DNA of 64,000 nt from Aquatica leii (lineage: Eukaryota; Arthropoda; Insecta; Coleoptera; Lampyridae), in the NCBI GenBank assembly GCA_035610365.1, contig CM069435.1, positions 83,733,389 through 83,797,388 of the forward strand, given 5' to 3'. Every line of letters starts with the position of its first letter. The stretch's first letter is position 1. Positions 1-9,949 of the stretch are shown here, piece after piece. Both the position numbers and the translations under genes were made by a program. Below the pieces are notes generated by a model. The model had not been told where the DNA came from and ran no database searches. It saw only the letters and a program-made list of their open reading frames with translations.

Positions 1-192
1 CTAAACAGAAACTAAAAAATCGGATGGCCAACCATAAATACGATTAGCACAAAAAAGGCGATACAGCTTTGGCCGTACATCATATAGACACGGAACACAA
101 TTTCAATTTTATCAATCCCACAATTCTAGATGTGGATAACAACTTAAAAAAGCGTTTAGTTTCCGAAATGCTATACATCAATATATATGTAT
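1..192 (+). pseudogene. Penelope-like element, 3' end of ORF (GIY-YIG nuclease tail)
   Basis: The third forward frame reads the C-terminal end of a Penelope-type RT/endonuclease ORF. A stretch with TALAVHHIDTEHNFNF, then ILD and KKRLVSEMLYI, matches the usual end of the GIY-YIG domain in PLEs, where H..H.FDF, the ILD and the Glu of EML are conserved. The ORF ends at the stop at 190-192. One in-frame TAG lies about 23 codons from the visible start, so the copy is dead. The RT and the front of the nuclease lie beyond the left window edge or are lost. Family assignment is from motif memory; the hammerhead 400 bp downstream supports it. Confidence 0.7.
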
Positions 193-660
193 AATAATAA
201 TATTAATTTTAACAACGATACCAACAATTTAAGCAGCGTGTACAATAATTTAATATCCAAAATTGTGAGATAACTATATAGGTTGGATCTATCGTTATTC
301 AGTTTTGTTTATCATTTTATTCTTATCTTTCCCTTGACATTCATAAATTTTTGATTACACAACATCTGTCAATTGTTTGTTGAACGTGTATGTCCTACGT
401 TATATTAAAATTTTAAATATTTACCATTATATGTTTAATGTTGTATTTATTATTAATTACTAGCTCGTAAAGTTGCCAATGTCCTTGGTTGGTGGATTGA
501 TCCAATTGATTTTATTCTGTAAGTTTTATGTGTTAAAAATTATCTGTTAATTTCATTTTGTTGTTACTATGTGTTGACTTACGAGTTCAATAAATTACAG
601 TTGGCCTGAGGAAGTGCTAACCTTCAGCACGAAACGTTGCCATAAAAATAAATTAAAGTG
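193..660 (+). repeat. Penelope-like element 3' flank (pseudo-LTR)
   Basis: AT-rich non-coding sequence between the PLE stop codon and the hammerhead at 606-635, followed by an AATAAA-containing tail near 645. PLEs carry pseudo-LTRs with hammerheads at this position. The exact 3' end is not determined; there is no second copy in the window to align. Confidence 0.5.
606..635 (+). ncRNA. Hammerhead ribozyme, type A
   Basis: The core CTGAGGA (606-612) is followed by a 5-bp stem II GTGCT/AGCAC (614-618 with 626-630) and then GAAAC (631-635). TTGGC just upstream can pair with GCCA after GAAACGTT to give helix I, with a minimal ACGU helix III as is common in PLE ribozymes. All catalytic-core positions (CUGANGA...GAAA) are present. 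The expected role is self-cleavage of the PLE transcript, perhaps as a dimer because helix III is so short. Confidence 0.75.
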
Positions 661-769
661 GTTTTATATGCCCCTCCTAAACGAAGAACATTGAATTAAT
701 TAGTATACACACAGAGGAGAATAAAGAATCTTTACCAAGTTTTATATTTCATATTTCAATGTTATTGTT

Positions 770-1447
770 CAGTTCGTCGTTGCACCCACGCACGGCCGCA
801 GCTCACAAATTCTCTATAAAGTTCAAATCCGGTGATTTAGGTGACCAACTGATTCTTTCCACTTCTGAATGCTATAAGAACTATTCTTGAACTACCGTTG
901 CCGTATGTATAAGAGAATTGTCCTGAACAAACCGAATTGGTTCTTCGGGATAAACTGGTAGTACGGAGGACAACATAACGTCTTCCCAAATCGTCAGGTA
1001 AGTTTGAGCAGCACTATTTCTCCTACTTTTTTTGTTGGGTTGCACATGTTTTGATTTATATCTACAATTACGTGACCTCCAAAGAACTATTTTACTATTT
1101 TGGGAAGTGCAGAACGTTTTTTCATCTCAAAAACTACACTTTTCCAATCAAAACTTAAATGTTCTTATAAAAAATTGCAATCTCCGGTAGGCATTTTCTT
1201 CAGTTATTACAAGTTTTTTTACAGGTCGATAGCAGTTTATTTCTTCAGCTTTTAAAGTATTCTTCATTGTTTGCAAACTGCATTGTAGCTGTAGTCTTTT
1301 GCAAATGGCGGCCCAAGTTGTGAATGGAGTCAAACGAACGTCTTGGATAATTTTGTCTTTTTCAACTCTGGATAAAATAGATGACTTTCCACATTTTTCG
1401 GGTCTTGTTTTTTGCATTGGGCCCATTAATAGACCACGATTTTCCAA
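770..1447 (-). pseudogene. Tc1/mariner-type transposase relic
   Basis: Minus-strand reading. The 99-codon N-terminal part (1447-1148) is a helix-turn-helix region of the Tc1 type: LTPFTTWAAICKRLQ, then SLQTMKNTLK and a basic segment. Further downstream the catalytic region is recognisable: a decayed first-Asp block (W..VVFEMKKRS; the expected SDE is lost), then FVQDNSLIHTATVVQE with the second Asp, then SPKSPDLNFIENL with the third acidic residue. Several frame changes separate these blocks, so it is inactive. It is close to the usual ~340 aa span. Terminal inverted repeats were not found. Neighbours are a PLE tail (left) and a foldback MITE (right). Confidence 0.75.
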
Positions 1448-1545
1448 TAAAATAAATAATAGTTAATTAAAACTGCGCAAAAAGGTGTACGTTTACTGAA
1501 CGACACCAATAGAGTAAAGTTATTAATTTGAGTAAAAAAATACGT

Positions 1546-1975
1546 CTTTTAAGTTAGCAGTACAAGGTTAGCAGAATCAAATAAAATATAGTTAGGAATT
1601 TGTTGCAAAAGAAAAAAAAATGTAAGATTCTTACTTTTTTAGTTATGCGTTTTTCGGCTAACTTGAAGCAAGTAAGCAGTACATCATTCTAAAAAGTGCT
1701 TTAATGAATTTATTTCCTGTTTAAAATGTGTGTAGTATAATAATAAAGCTATCAGCTTTAGCAACAAATTCTACACACATTTTAAACCGAATACCGATTC
1801 ATTAAAACATTGTTTAGAATGGTGTACTACTACTGTCTCAAGTTTAATGCATAATTAAAACAATAAAAAAATTACAAGTTTTTTGTTTCGCAAGAAATTA
1901 GTAACAAATTTCTAATTATGTTTTATTTAGTTTTGCTAACTTTGTATTGCTAACTTGAGAGACGTGGAAAACTTG
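1546..1975. mobile_element. Foldback MITE with ~200-bp inverted arms
   Basis: The left arm (from about 1546) and the reverse complement of the right arm (to about 1975) align along most of their length: both begin near ACGTCT, then AAGTTAGCA, TACAA and GTTAGCA, and continue to a centre at about 1748 with AAAGCTATCAGCTTT. Arms have diverged (roughly four in five positions by eye). No ORF. This is the structure of a non-autonomous DNA element or foldback. It sits about 100 bp beyond the Tc1/mariner relic, but I could not show shared ends. Confidence 0.75.
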
Positions 1976-4729
1976 ATAACCAATTGCTATGTGACTGAAA
2001 CTTTTATAATTTTATTATAAACAATTTCCTGTAATGTAGGTGAATAATTGTGCAATCTGAATTATACATCATATAATCTATAAAATAGGTATATATACCC
2101 ATGTTTAAAATTGAAAAAACTGCTAATATTAAAAAATATTATCAAAAGCAAACTAAAAAATTATCTTATCGATAACCCAAAATTGCAGCAATTACTCGGA
2201 TAGAAAATTCACATTCTCGTAAAGCAATAATCGTCCCTCTAGTTTCTAGTGATAACTCTGCTTGTCCAAGAAGACGTGGCATTTTGCACAAAATTGACAC
2301 ACAATACAACACTAAATATTATACATTACAAAATGAATTTTAAGTAACCCCTTTAATGTAATGTGTAATCAAAATAACAATTGAACATCGGATTTAGCTA
2401 TATTCATAAAAATCCATTTTCTATGAAAAAATTCAAACTACGAATAAATGTTATGAGAATTTATAATGAGAATCAAGATTACAATTGTTTAACTACTAAT
2501 TACGTTCAAATAATGATAATACTTCTAATACAAAGAATATCGGAATGTTGCCTTTAATTTAATCCGGAAATATTAAAAATTTAGGCAAATTAAAACAGCA
2601 ATTTTAAATTTATTTAAACTATTAATGAAAATTTTGTATCAAATTGTAACATAAATACATAAATAGAAAATTCGACGAAAAAAAAATTTAAACCTTTATG
2701 GTACCATTTAGATACATATTTGCAGCAAAAAAGCATATCCTTTAAGCGCTTAAAGCGGTGATTATAAAGAATGGTTCTGTTATAACGTAAGTTTGGTTGC
2801 CTACCTTGCAGGTGGCGCTTAAAAGTGTCCACTTACTTTTTTAAGGCAATTTACACACTATTAGAACCTACTTTTATAGTGTGTAATCACTATATTCTAA
2901 AAAAACTAATAATATTGTCTCGCAAACAGATTAATTGAGTAAAACCTTTGTGACATTAACACTTTATCATTTATTGCATAAAAGAAATCAAAAATAAATA
3001 AAATTTAAAAAATGCAACAAATTTCACACAGAAAATATATAAATAAAATTTATAATAAAATAATAAATTACAATAAAACAAACATTAATTAAACAAAACA
3101 AAATTGACCAAAACAATAATTTAAATAAAAAAAAAACAAAGAAGTTCAACGTAAAATTAAGATCAAAGACCTTGTGTTCGTAAAACTACATAATTAACAA
3201 TGTAACTCGCAGTTATAAATAAAATAAAAACGATAAGCAACTTATTGTCACGAGTACATTTATTCGACACTTGAATATTTTTTTTAAACTTAGCTAAATG
3301 TTGTTGAAGTTAAAGCGGTTAAACGGTATAAATATTACTTTAAATATCTGATTACCCGTAGTGTACTTTGATTGACCGCAGTTTCTCAAGTCTAGTAGCC
3401 AAAGATAATCTCAGGGTTCCTGATTCATTAAAAACGACCTGTTAACCAAAAAAAATTGAAGCATTAAACTTTCCATTTAACTATTTCACATAACACATTT
3501 TAAGTTTGCAACTGCCACTTTAAATTTGGAGGAACAGCGGTACTATCACACCTTATTGTTTTCCGAGAGAAAGCTTGCATTAAACTGCCTTATTAATTAG
3601 AAAAGAATTTCTTTGAAAAAAATACACATACTATCCACAAATATTAAAAAAAATCTTATGCAGAAAGTGTAATCAACAAAGACCAAATTTAAAACGACAA
3701 TTAATTTTATGTAAGTTTGTACGAAATGTTTTTATCTTTCTTGCTACCGTAACAAAAATAAGTAAACAAACTTTTTAATGGTGTTAACACAGACCAACAA
3801 ATATAATATCGAATTTCCAATATCTCAAAAACTAAAAAAGAATTGTGAGAACTAATTGATTATAATGTAATCTGAATTTATTAATTAAAGAACGTAAAAA
3901 CAAAACAAAATTATTTAAAATCTCGAAATAACAAAGATGATATAAAATACGTCTATTAAACAGCAACTAAACAATACATAAATTTAAACGCACTACACGA
4001 AATTGAAACAAAAAATCTTTTCTTACCAAATAAGGAGAGTTCTGATCTAATGGTCGATTGATAGTTATTGTTGCTTTCGTTGTAAAATTTGTGTTTGTTT
4101 GCGTAAGTTCTGAAATTTTGGTTAGTGCTAAAGTGTTTTGTTCATATTTTATCGAGAATTATATTTCATTCATGATTTAAATGTATCGAGTTCATTCATT
4201 ACTCAATCTTATATTATAGTTTATGTAAACAAATAAAAACTATTTCACTTATAAATATCAGAACGAACATCTACAAATTAAATAACAAAAAATTTAGAGC
4301 TAAAAGTTAAGTAGCAGTTATTCACAAGGTAATTACATTTAAAAGACATAATTTGAAACAATTTAATGTTACGCTACTGTTTTTTATCGTAATAAAACAA
4401 TTGGGATTTTGCTATGTGATTGTCTTTAGAAAGTCGCACAGAAAAGCTACGTCTATAAGTCTTTTACGGATTAAGAAAATCAAAGTGCCTTTACTACATG
4501 TCACGTTTAATACCTAAAACAAAAAATTATTTGATTTATTTTAAATTTTCTAAGTTTTGCACTGAGCGTTTAAATTTAAATTTTAGTTTTCTAGAAAAAA
4601 TTCTAAGTGACACAGTCGTTCTGTAAATTCTGAATAAAGCATACCATTCCCCATTAACCAAAAATTTTTTAGAATTTGCAAATTCATTGTAGGAGTGAAA
4701 TTTGACAGTTTCATTTAATCATGTCAATT
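1976..4729. other. Unassigned AT-rich DNA
   Basis: No coding region that I recognise. From about 2,960 to 4,330 the + strand is visibly A-rich over T, resembling the block at 9.95-11.58 kb. The short open frame at 2614-2832 (minus) has no recognisable motif and is not called. A hairpin at 2851-2885 is listed separately. Confidence 0.6.
2851..2885. repeat. Perfect 11-bp hairpin
   Basis: TTACACACTAT (2851-2861) is the exact reverse complement of ATAGTGTGTAA (2875-2885), with a 13-nt loop. It could be a tiny palindromic insertion or a transcript-end hairpin; no T-run or gene adjoins it, so a function cannot be assigned. Confidence 0.7.
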
Positions 4730-4786
4730 GTCCAAAGTGACCCCCACCCGGGGTCATTGTAAACAGTACAAGGGGCTATTTTGGAC
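4730..4786. repeat. Left-end 15-bp motif pair of the pogo-like element
   Basis: GTCCAAAGTGACCCC at 4730-4744 (direct) and GGGGCTATTTTGGAC at 4772-4786 (inverse) are two orientations of one word, separated by a small CCCCCACCCGGGG palindromic stretch. The same word occurs four more times at the other end. Likely transposase-binding or terminal repeats. Confidence 0.65.
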
Positions 4787-4837
4787 AGCTTAAAAAATCC
4801 AGTACCAGCAATTAAAAGATATTATATTTATCAAAAC

Positions 4838-5209
4838 TTACATTAAAGTAAAAATACTTCCCTGCCTCTTCGTTTTTTGTTGAATGGGAGGTGGTAGGAG
4901 TCCAACAATATCCGCCCGTGTCACAACTGACTCATCAACAACATCGGAAAACAGAAAATGACAATTCTTATATTGTAAAAATTTGACTGTGACCTTGATG
5001 TGACTGTCCACGGCCGTGATTTCACCAACATAGTATTTAAGGGTTTTTTTAGTGGAAAATTGTACCAAAACAAATTGTCCTATGAACAGGACTTCCTCGT
5101 CGATATTTATTAGTCCCTCACTTTTGTCACTGTTCTCGTCTTCCTCAACCCAACCTTTATCTTCAGATTGGAGAATCATGTCGATTTCAGAATCGGTCAT
5201 TATCGACAA
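4838..5209 (-). pseudogene. pogo-like transposase, C-terminal accessory domain
   Basis: 123 codons. After an acidic stretch comes a compact segment reading FIGQFVLVQFSTKKTLKYYV, GEI, VKFLQYKNCHFLFSDVVDES, DIVGLLPPP. Many arthropod transposases of this type end with a similar small beta-rich module (V.V.F..K....YYVG.I....V.FL.....F.FP..DI..LP.P). A lysine/glutamate-rich linker lies just upstream in another frame (5396-5187, minus). The module probably belongs to the same protein; its role is unknown. The final codons lie inside the left 100 bp of the unit. Confidence 0.6.
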
Positions 5210-5474
5210 TATCTTTCTTTTGTATCCGTATTTTTTGTTTTTTCATGAGCTCTTTTCTTGGCTTGGGTTTTACTTTAATTTTTTCTTTTTCTCTTTCTTC
5301 TAGTTTTTCTTTTTCCGGTGTAGAGGTGTGAATTGTTGACTTTATGTGCGACTTTTTTCTAGTTTTATTTTTATTTCCTTCAGCAGCTTTAGGCAAGGGA
5401 AAGCAATTTTCAGGGGTTAAGCGTATGAAAGTTGTTCCAATTAAATTAGCTATCAGGCGTTTCTTCTTGACTTA

Positions 5475-6063
5475 GTTTTGATACATGCTCTTCTTTTTCT
5501 GGAGTTTTTTCTTCAGCCCTGTTAGGCATGTCATTTTCTTTGGAATTTACCAAGGTTTGCACATCAGCGTGCTCTGGATGGTCTGTCACAGAAAACGGCA
5601 AAAAATCAACATCATTGAACCTTAACCGATTGTTGGGCCAAATGCCAGTAGTTAAGAAACCAGAAACAATATTTTTGGGCGTAAAAAAACAAGATTTGGC
5701 TTCTTCGCTATGCTTGCAATATCGGCAATCGTAACACTTCTACCAGGGTGCGCGCGCAACCAGTCAGTAAGGGCAACTTTCTGGTATCTTTTAAAAGGAC
5801 CATAAACGGCAACGTCCAGTAGTTTTAATTTGTGTGTGCTGTGTGGAGGAAATGATACTAAGGTAATTCCATGATCTTTAGCGTATCTAATGGCTTCAAC
5901 ACTAATGTGGCTTGAGTGGTTATCAAGAAGACAAAGAAAGCAATTGTTAATGGAGTTATGTGTGTGTGTGTTTGGATATGCATTAGCACTTCAAGGAAAA
6001 ATTCTTTAGTCATCGAGCCTGTTTTATTTGCAATTCCGATCGATCCTGGTGTAGCTCCGTCCA
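5475..6063 (-). pseudogene. pogo-like transposase, DDE C-terminal half
   Basis: Minus-strand blocks in changing frames: GATPGSIGIANKTGSMTKEF; then LLDNHSSHISVEAIRYAKDH with the second catalytic Asp; VSFPPHSTHKLKLLDVAVYG with the third Asp; FKRYQK; DWLRAHPGRSVTI; and GFLTTGIWPNNRLRF. These are the classic order for arthropod Tigger/jerky-like proteins (PGSIG, DNH.SH, PPH.SHKLQPLDV, SGF..TGI.P.N). The first catalytic Asp segment is absent because of the deletion near 6063. A short TG-repeat tract at about 5957-5970 disrupts the frame between the first two blocks. Confident as a family call; the protein is not functional. Confidence 0.8.
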
Positions 6064-6452
6064 ACAAGTTTTTGCGTTTTTTTGTAAGTGAAACCATAAT
6101 GTAGATTCGAAGCTTTCAGCAAGTCATCTACTCTCAATAGTTCTTGCTCGTTAGTGAGTACTTTCTTTACCTGATTTTTTCTTTTACCCACTAACTTAAT
6201 GGTCTTTAAACAAGGTTCTGTGTCAGATTCACCCAAGTTACTGTCACTGCTTCCTCTAATGTCAACTGAATTATTGTTTAAGTTTGCTTTTGCCATCTGG
6301 ACCCTCTTGTGTAGCATCGATTTGGATAAATTATATTCCATAGCAGCATGTCTCAGACTAGATTGTCGTTTTAGTACTTTTTTAACAGCTTTTAAAACAT
6401 TTTCCTCGTCAATCGTTGCTCTGCCAATCTTCCTAACGTAATTTCGCACCAT
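6024..6452 (-). CDS. pogo-like transposase, N-terminal HTH part
   Basis: 142 codons from ATG at 6452. Residues ~1-55 are a psq-type helix-turn-helix: VRKIGRATIDEENVLKAVK, then SLRHAAMEYNLSKSMLHKRV. This is the DNA-binding module of pogo/Tigger transposases. An acidic/serine linker follows, then LLRVDDLLKASNLHYGFTYK, which in relatives precedes a long CENP-B and catalytic stretch. Here that stretch is gone: within ten codons the DNA jumps to the late catalytic region in another frame. Immediately upstream of the ATG, on the coding strand, is a good splice acceptor (pyrimidine-rich, ...TTGCTTACAG|ATGG), suggesting a 5' UTR intron. Confidence 0.75.
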   Translation of the reverse strand: MVRNYVRKIGRATIDEENVLKAVKKVLKRQSSLRHAAMEYNLSKSMLHKRVQMAKANLNNNSVDIRGSSDSNLGESDTEPCLKTIKLVGKRKNQVKKVLTNEQELLRVDDLLKASNLHYGFTYKKTQKLVGRSYTRIDRNCK

Positions 6453-6515
6453 CTGTAAGCAAAAGTAAAATCATCAAGAAAAATATTTAGACACAATACA
6501 CCTAATGTATATATG

Positions 6516-6921
6516 GGGGCCACTTGGGACAGCATCCATAATGGCCCCATCACGCTTGTCCACACTGGCCCCAATATGCCTCTGAACAAAAATATGATTA
6601 CAATTTTTTTAGATGAATTGTTCAAACGTCAAAATATGCATTATGTTTAAGCACACATATTAGACTAAAAGTTTACTCTATAAGAACATCCAAAACAACT
6701 TACCTTAAAAGAATGTAGTAGTAAAAGCAGAGTCAAAAAATTTTACCGTTTTCACGAACACAGCACGATCCGCCATTACTTCATTATTGTTTGTGCCAGG
6801 GTGACCAACTTTTGAACACGTATTTAACGTTGATACATATTCGTGTAGTTGGCGCAAAATTCAAATTAATTTTTAAGTTTTTTTGTTGCTGTCCACACTA
6901 GCCCCTGTCCATACTGGCCCC
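6516..6921. promoter_or_regulatory. Right-end motif array and 5' leader of the pogo-like element
   Basis: Four copies of the GTCCANANTGGCCCC word: 6516-6530 (inverse), 6558-6572, 6891-6905 and 6907-6921 (direct). They flank the presumed 5' UTR intron of the transposase, whose acceptor abuts the ATG at 6452. The outer pair is close to the element end; the inner pair is within the likely promoter/leader. By analogy with other DNA transposons with subterminal repeats, these are probably transposase-binding sites, possibly giving autoregulation. Confidence 0.5.
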
Positions 6922-7204
6922 TTCTCCCCTACTATTAAACTGGCAAAAAAAATCTACTGACAGAAGTTTGACGAAATGTCGTTGACGACGTGGAAAATAA
7001 ATACATAACCTAAATTTAATTTATAAAGAGATCAAAAATGTAAACTCAGAATAATTACCAGACATAGATATCGATAAGATAAAAAAATCTTTAAAACAAA
7101 TAAAAAAAACAATAACGCAGCTAGCACATACGAAATTCTGGCAGGAATCCTAGAATTAAAAAAAAGTTACACTACCAACTCTAATAATTTTTTTTTCTAA
7201 AATT

Positions 7205-7725
7205 AACAGTTTATTAGATATTTGATTTATAATTTAAAGTGAATTTTATATAATCTAGGTTCGAATCCTGCGTACGATTTTTTTTTAGAAAAAAATTCCA
7301 TATCTTGAAAAGAAAGTTAAAAAATAACATTGTTTTTCTATATTCTTTTGACTTGTTTATATATGGAGTGCTGCATCTTATTTAAATTATTTTAGAATGT
7401 ACCCAAAATAACTCTGAAACCAAAAGTCTTAGTAACTTGAAATTTGGTATTGTGCTGGCTTTTTATTTTCTCTCGGTTTTATTAAAAGATGAATCTGATA
7501 AAAAAACCGGAAGTGGGTGTATCCGCTATTTTTAACAGTTTTTCTTATATAATTTTGTACGTATGTAAATTATTCGAATTATTTTTACAGTTTGTTATAG
7601 AGATAATTTTTCCCAACAATTTATTCAAATAAAAAATGTTTCTAACATTAACAGTTTATACGATATTTAATTTATAATTTAAAATAAATCTAGGTTCGAA
7701 TCCTCTCTGCAACGATTTTTTTTGG
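7205..7725 (+). repeat. Pair of ~80-bp direct repeats with a B-box word
   Basis: 7205-7285 and 7650-7725 share AACAGTTTA..AGATATTT, GATTTATAATTTAAA and then CTAGGTTCGAATCCT, followed by a T-run. GGTTCGAATCC (7258-7268 and 7693-7703) is a perfect RNA polymerase III B-box / tRNA T-arm consensus. No A-box at the right distance and no cloverleaf is visible, so neither is a tRNA gene. They could be remnants of a tRNA-derived SINE or the two ends of a small unit of about 520 bp. Confidence 0.55.
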
Positions 7726-8387
7726 TACTGATTTACTAAAGGGGTAAGTGATATCGAGGCGCACAAATATAAGGGTTAGTCGATATGAAAACATAGCTCA
7801 ATTTGCTATATTTCGGTTATATCTTAATGAAATTGAGGAGAAAATTTTCAAAAAAATTATAGCATGCTAGGTAGTCAATACAAACGTGTACATATCTTTT
7901 CAAAATGGTTTTATAACAACATAACCATAAAAAAATGTGTAGACATTCCTTCATCATTTCTTATAGGAAAGTCGTGTGGGACCACACCAGTTTTTTTTTA
8001 TTAGCGATGAGTGATGCCGTGATTTTTCAAGGACGTCGTCAAATTTATAATTTAATAAAACATAATCATAAAAAATTAGTAAGTAAATAAAATCATTCAT
8101 AAAATTAGACGCTACTAAAATACGAAATAACAAGACAGAGGTTAGTTATTTTATTGCATTAAAAAGAAAACTAGAGATTTCTTAATTCTTGTACATATTT
8201 AAAAAAATAATGAATCATAATGGAAGTTATAAAACAAAAAACATCTAAATAAAATCATTTCTTTACAACAAATTGAAGATACCTTAAAAATATCTAAAAG
8301 CAACTTAGTCATAAAAACAATAAAACGGATTAATGCCTCAAAGTTCTGACCGACAGTGAGATTGTGCACGTATGTTATACCAGTATC

Positions 8388-8437
8388 TTGTGCCGCCACA
8401 AAAATTAATTACATAATTCTTCTTTGTAGCGGCACAA
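8388..8437. repeat. 15-bp hairpin, one mismatch
   Basis: TTGTGCCGCCACAAA (8388-8402) pairs with TTTGTAGCGGCACAA (8423-8437), 14 of 15 positions, around a 20-nt AT-only loop. The arms are GC-rich compared with their surroundings, suggesting a small foldback insertion. Confidence 0.6.
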
Positions 8438-9949
8438 TAGTTTTAGCGAAAGATTTTAAGTTTTAATGTTCAGCGAAATTTTAGTGGCCTGATTAACTGG
8501 ATCACGGTCGCCGTTCCTTTTCTTTTGTTGTCACCGTTCCCAACAATGGTCAGTAAGGAAATCATGAACAATGAAATATTGCTCATCACTAGTCTTTATT
8601 GAGTACGAGAAGGCAATTAACAGTGCAGAACTGTTGGTAGTAAAAAGGCTATGAAAAACTGCAAGACAGATTTTTGTTATAGATAACTTAAATACAAATG
8701 TATGTATATAAAAATACAACAATAACAATAATTCTACAAGAAAATTCAGACGCCATATTCATAAAAAGGAATTTGACAAAGTGACGTAATATCACCAAAT
8801 TAAATACCTTTGATTTAAATTACCATGTTTTTATTTACTGTGTTTGCAAATCATTCTGCGCAACGCAATTACGCAATAATCATGCGTTTGTAGCCAGTAT
8901 CATCTTTTGTTGCATTTTTGTAGAAAACAAACTGAACTTTAGTTGTAAAAATGTAAATGCCTTAGTTTTGTCAAATAAAAAAAATCGTAATTTGTAAAAG
9001 TAAGTGTTTTTTGTTTCTATACGTATGGTAATATAACTTTTAGGTTTTCTGTTTTAATTTTTTGTTACAACACGTACGACATTTCTCTTTTGTAGGCACG
9101 ATTTTGTTATCTTTGATACGTACGAATACGAGGTTTTCTTTCTGCGTTAACAATTAGGATGATTTATCATAACAACTCAAATTTTACAAAACAAATAAAA
9201 CATGTTTTTACGACCATCATGTAATAAAACACATTGAATGTGTATTAGCGGCTAGGCAATTTTGTGCATTCCTTAAGACTAATTTCCGTCAGTAGCATTA
9301 CCATACAGTATAATGAATTATGAAAACATAGTTTAAAAAATTTTTACAAATATTATTTGCATCATAATTAAAAATAAAATCATCTAGAGCTTTGTGGCTG
9401 CTGTCGCAATAGTCAAAAAGTATGTATAAGTAGACAAATTGTCATAAAATAAATACAAAGTTTTAACATATAATTTCTTAATTATGATTGGAGAAATCAC
9501 TGTTTTAGGTATTACCAACTATGCTCTCTTGTGTATTGGCATCTGGTGTTTTTTTAGAGATATACAAAACTTATACCTTTAAGAATAGATTTATAGAACA
9601 CTTATAATTGTCTAAATAAGAATAAACAGGTGTTAGCTTGTTACATGCCAAAGTTAAAAACAAAGTCATTGCCTGAAATGAGGTAACATAAACGGTGTTG
9701 TGCCACTAGCTCAATGGAGAAGGGGTGGGTTATATTTAAAAGTTTCGTGATTGAATTGGATTAACTTGACGAAAACACAAAATCGAAAAGTAATAATGTC
9801 GAAATCAAAGGGCGCCAGGAAGGAGTAAAGCTTAATGGACTTCTGACCCTTGCCAACCACAAATCCGCTTCTGGAGGATACACCCTAAACGGACTTACCT
9901 TGATAGAGTGTATCTCACTAAAATCTGTAATAAACTAATAAAGTTACAC

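Larger units (their letters stand above)
4730..6921 (-). mobile_element. pogo-like (Tigger/jerky-type) DNA transposon, internally deleted
   Basis: The unit is bounded on both sides by copies of a 15-bp word close to GTCCANANTGGCCCC, and its transposase is read on the minus strand (HTH at 6452-6024, catalytic C-terminal half at about 6063-5475, lysine-rich and C-terminal parts to 4838). Such transposases are about 500-600 aa with an N-terminal psq/CENP-B-like HTH and a DDE_1 domain. Here the middle, including the first catalytic Asp, is missing, so the copy cannot transpose by itself. Exact ends and a TA duplication are not established. Base composition of the ORF parts is less AT-rich than the flanks. 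Confidence 0.75.

Noticed and set aside
7258-7703. tRNA genes suggested by GGTTCGAATCC
   Set aside because: Only the T-arm/B-box word is present; no acceptor pairing, A-box or anticodon arm could be drawn.
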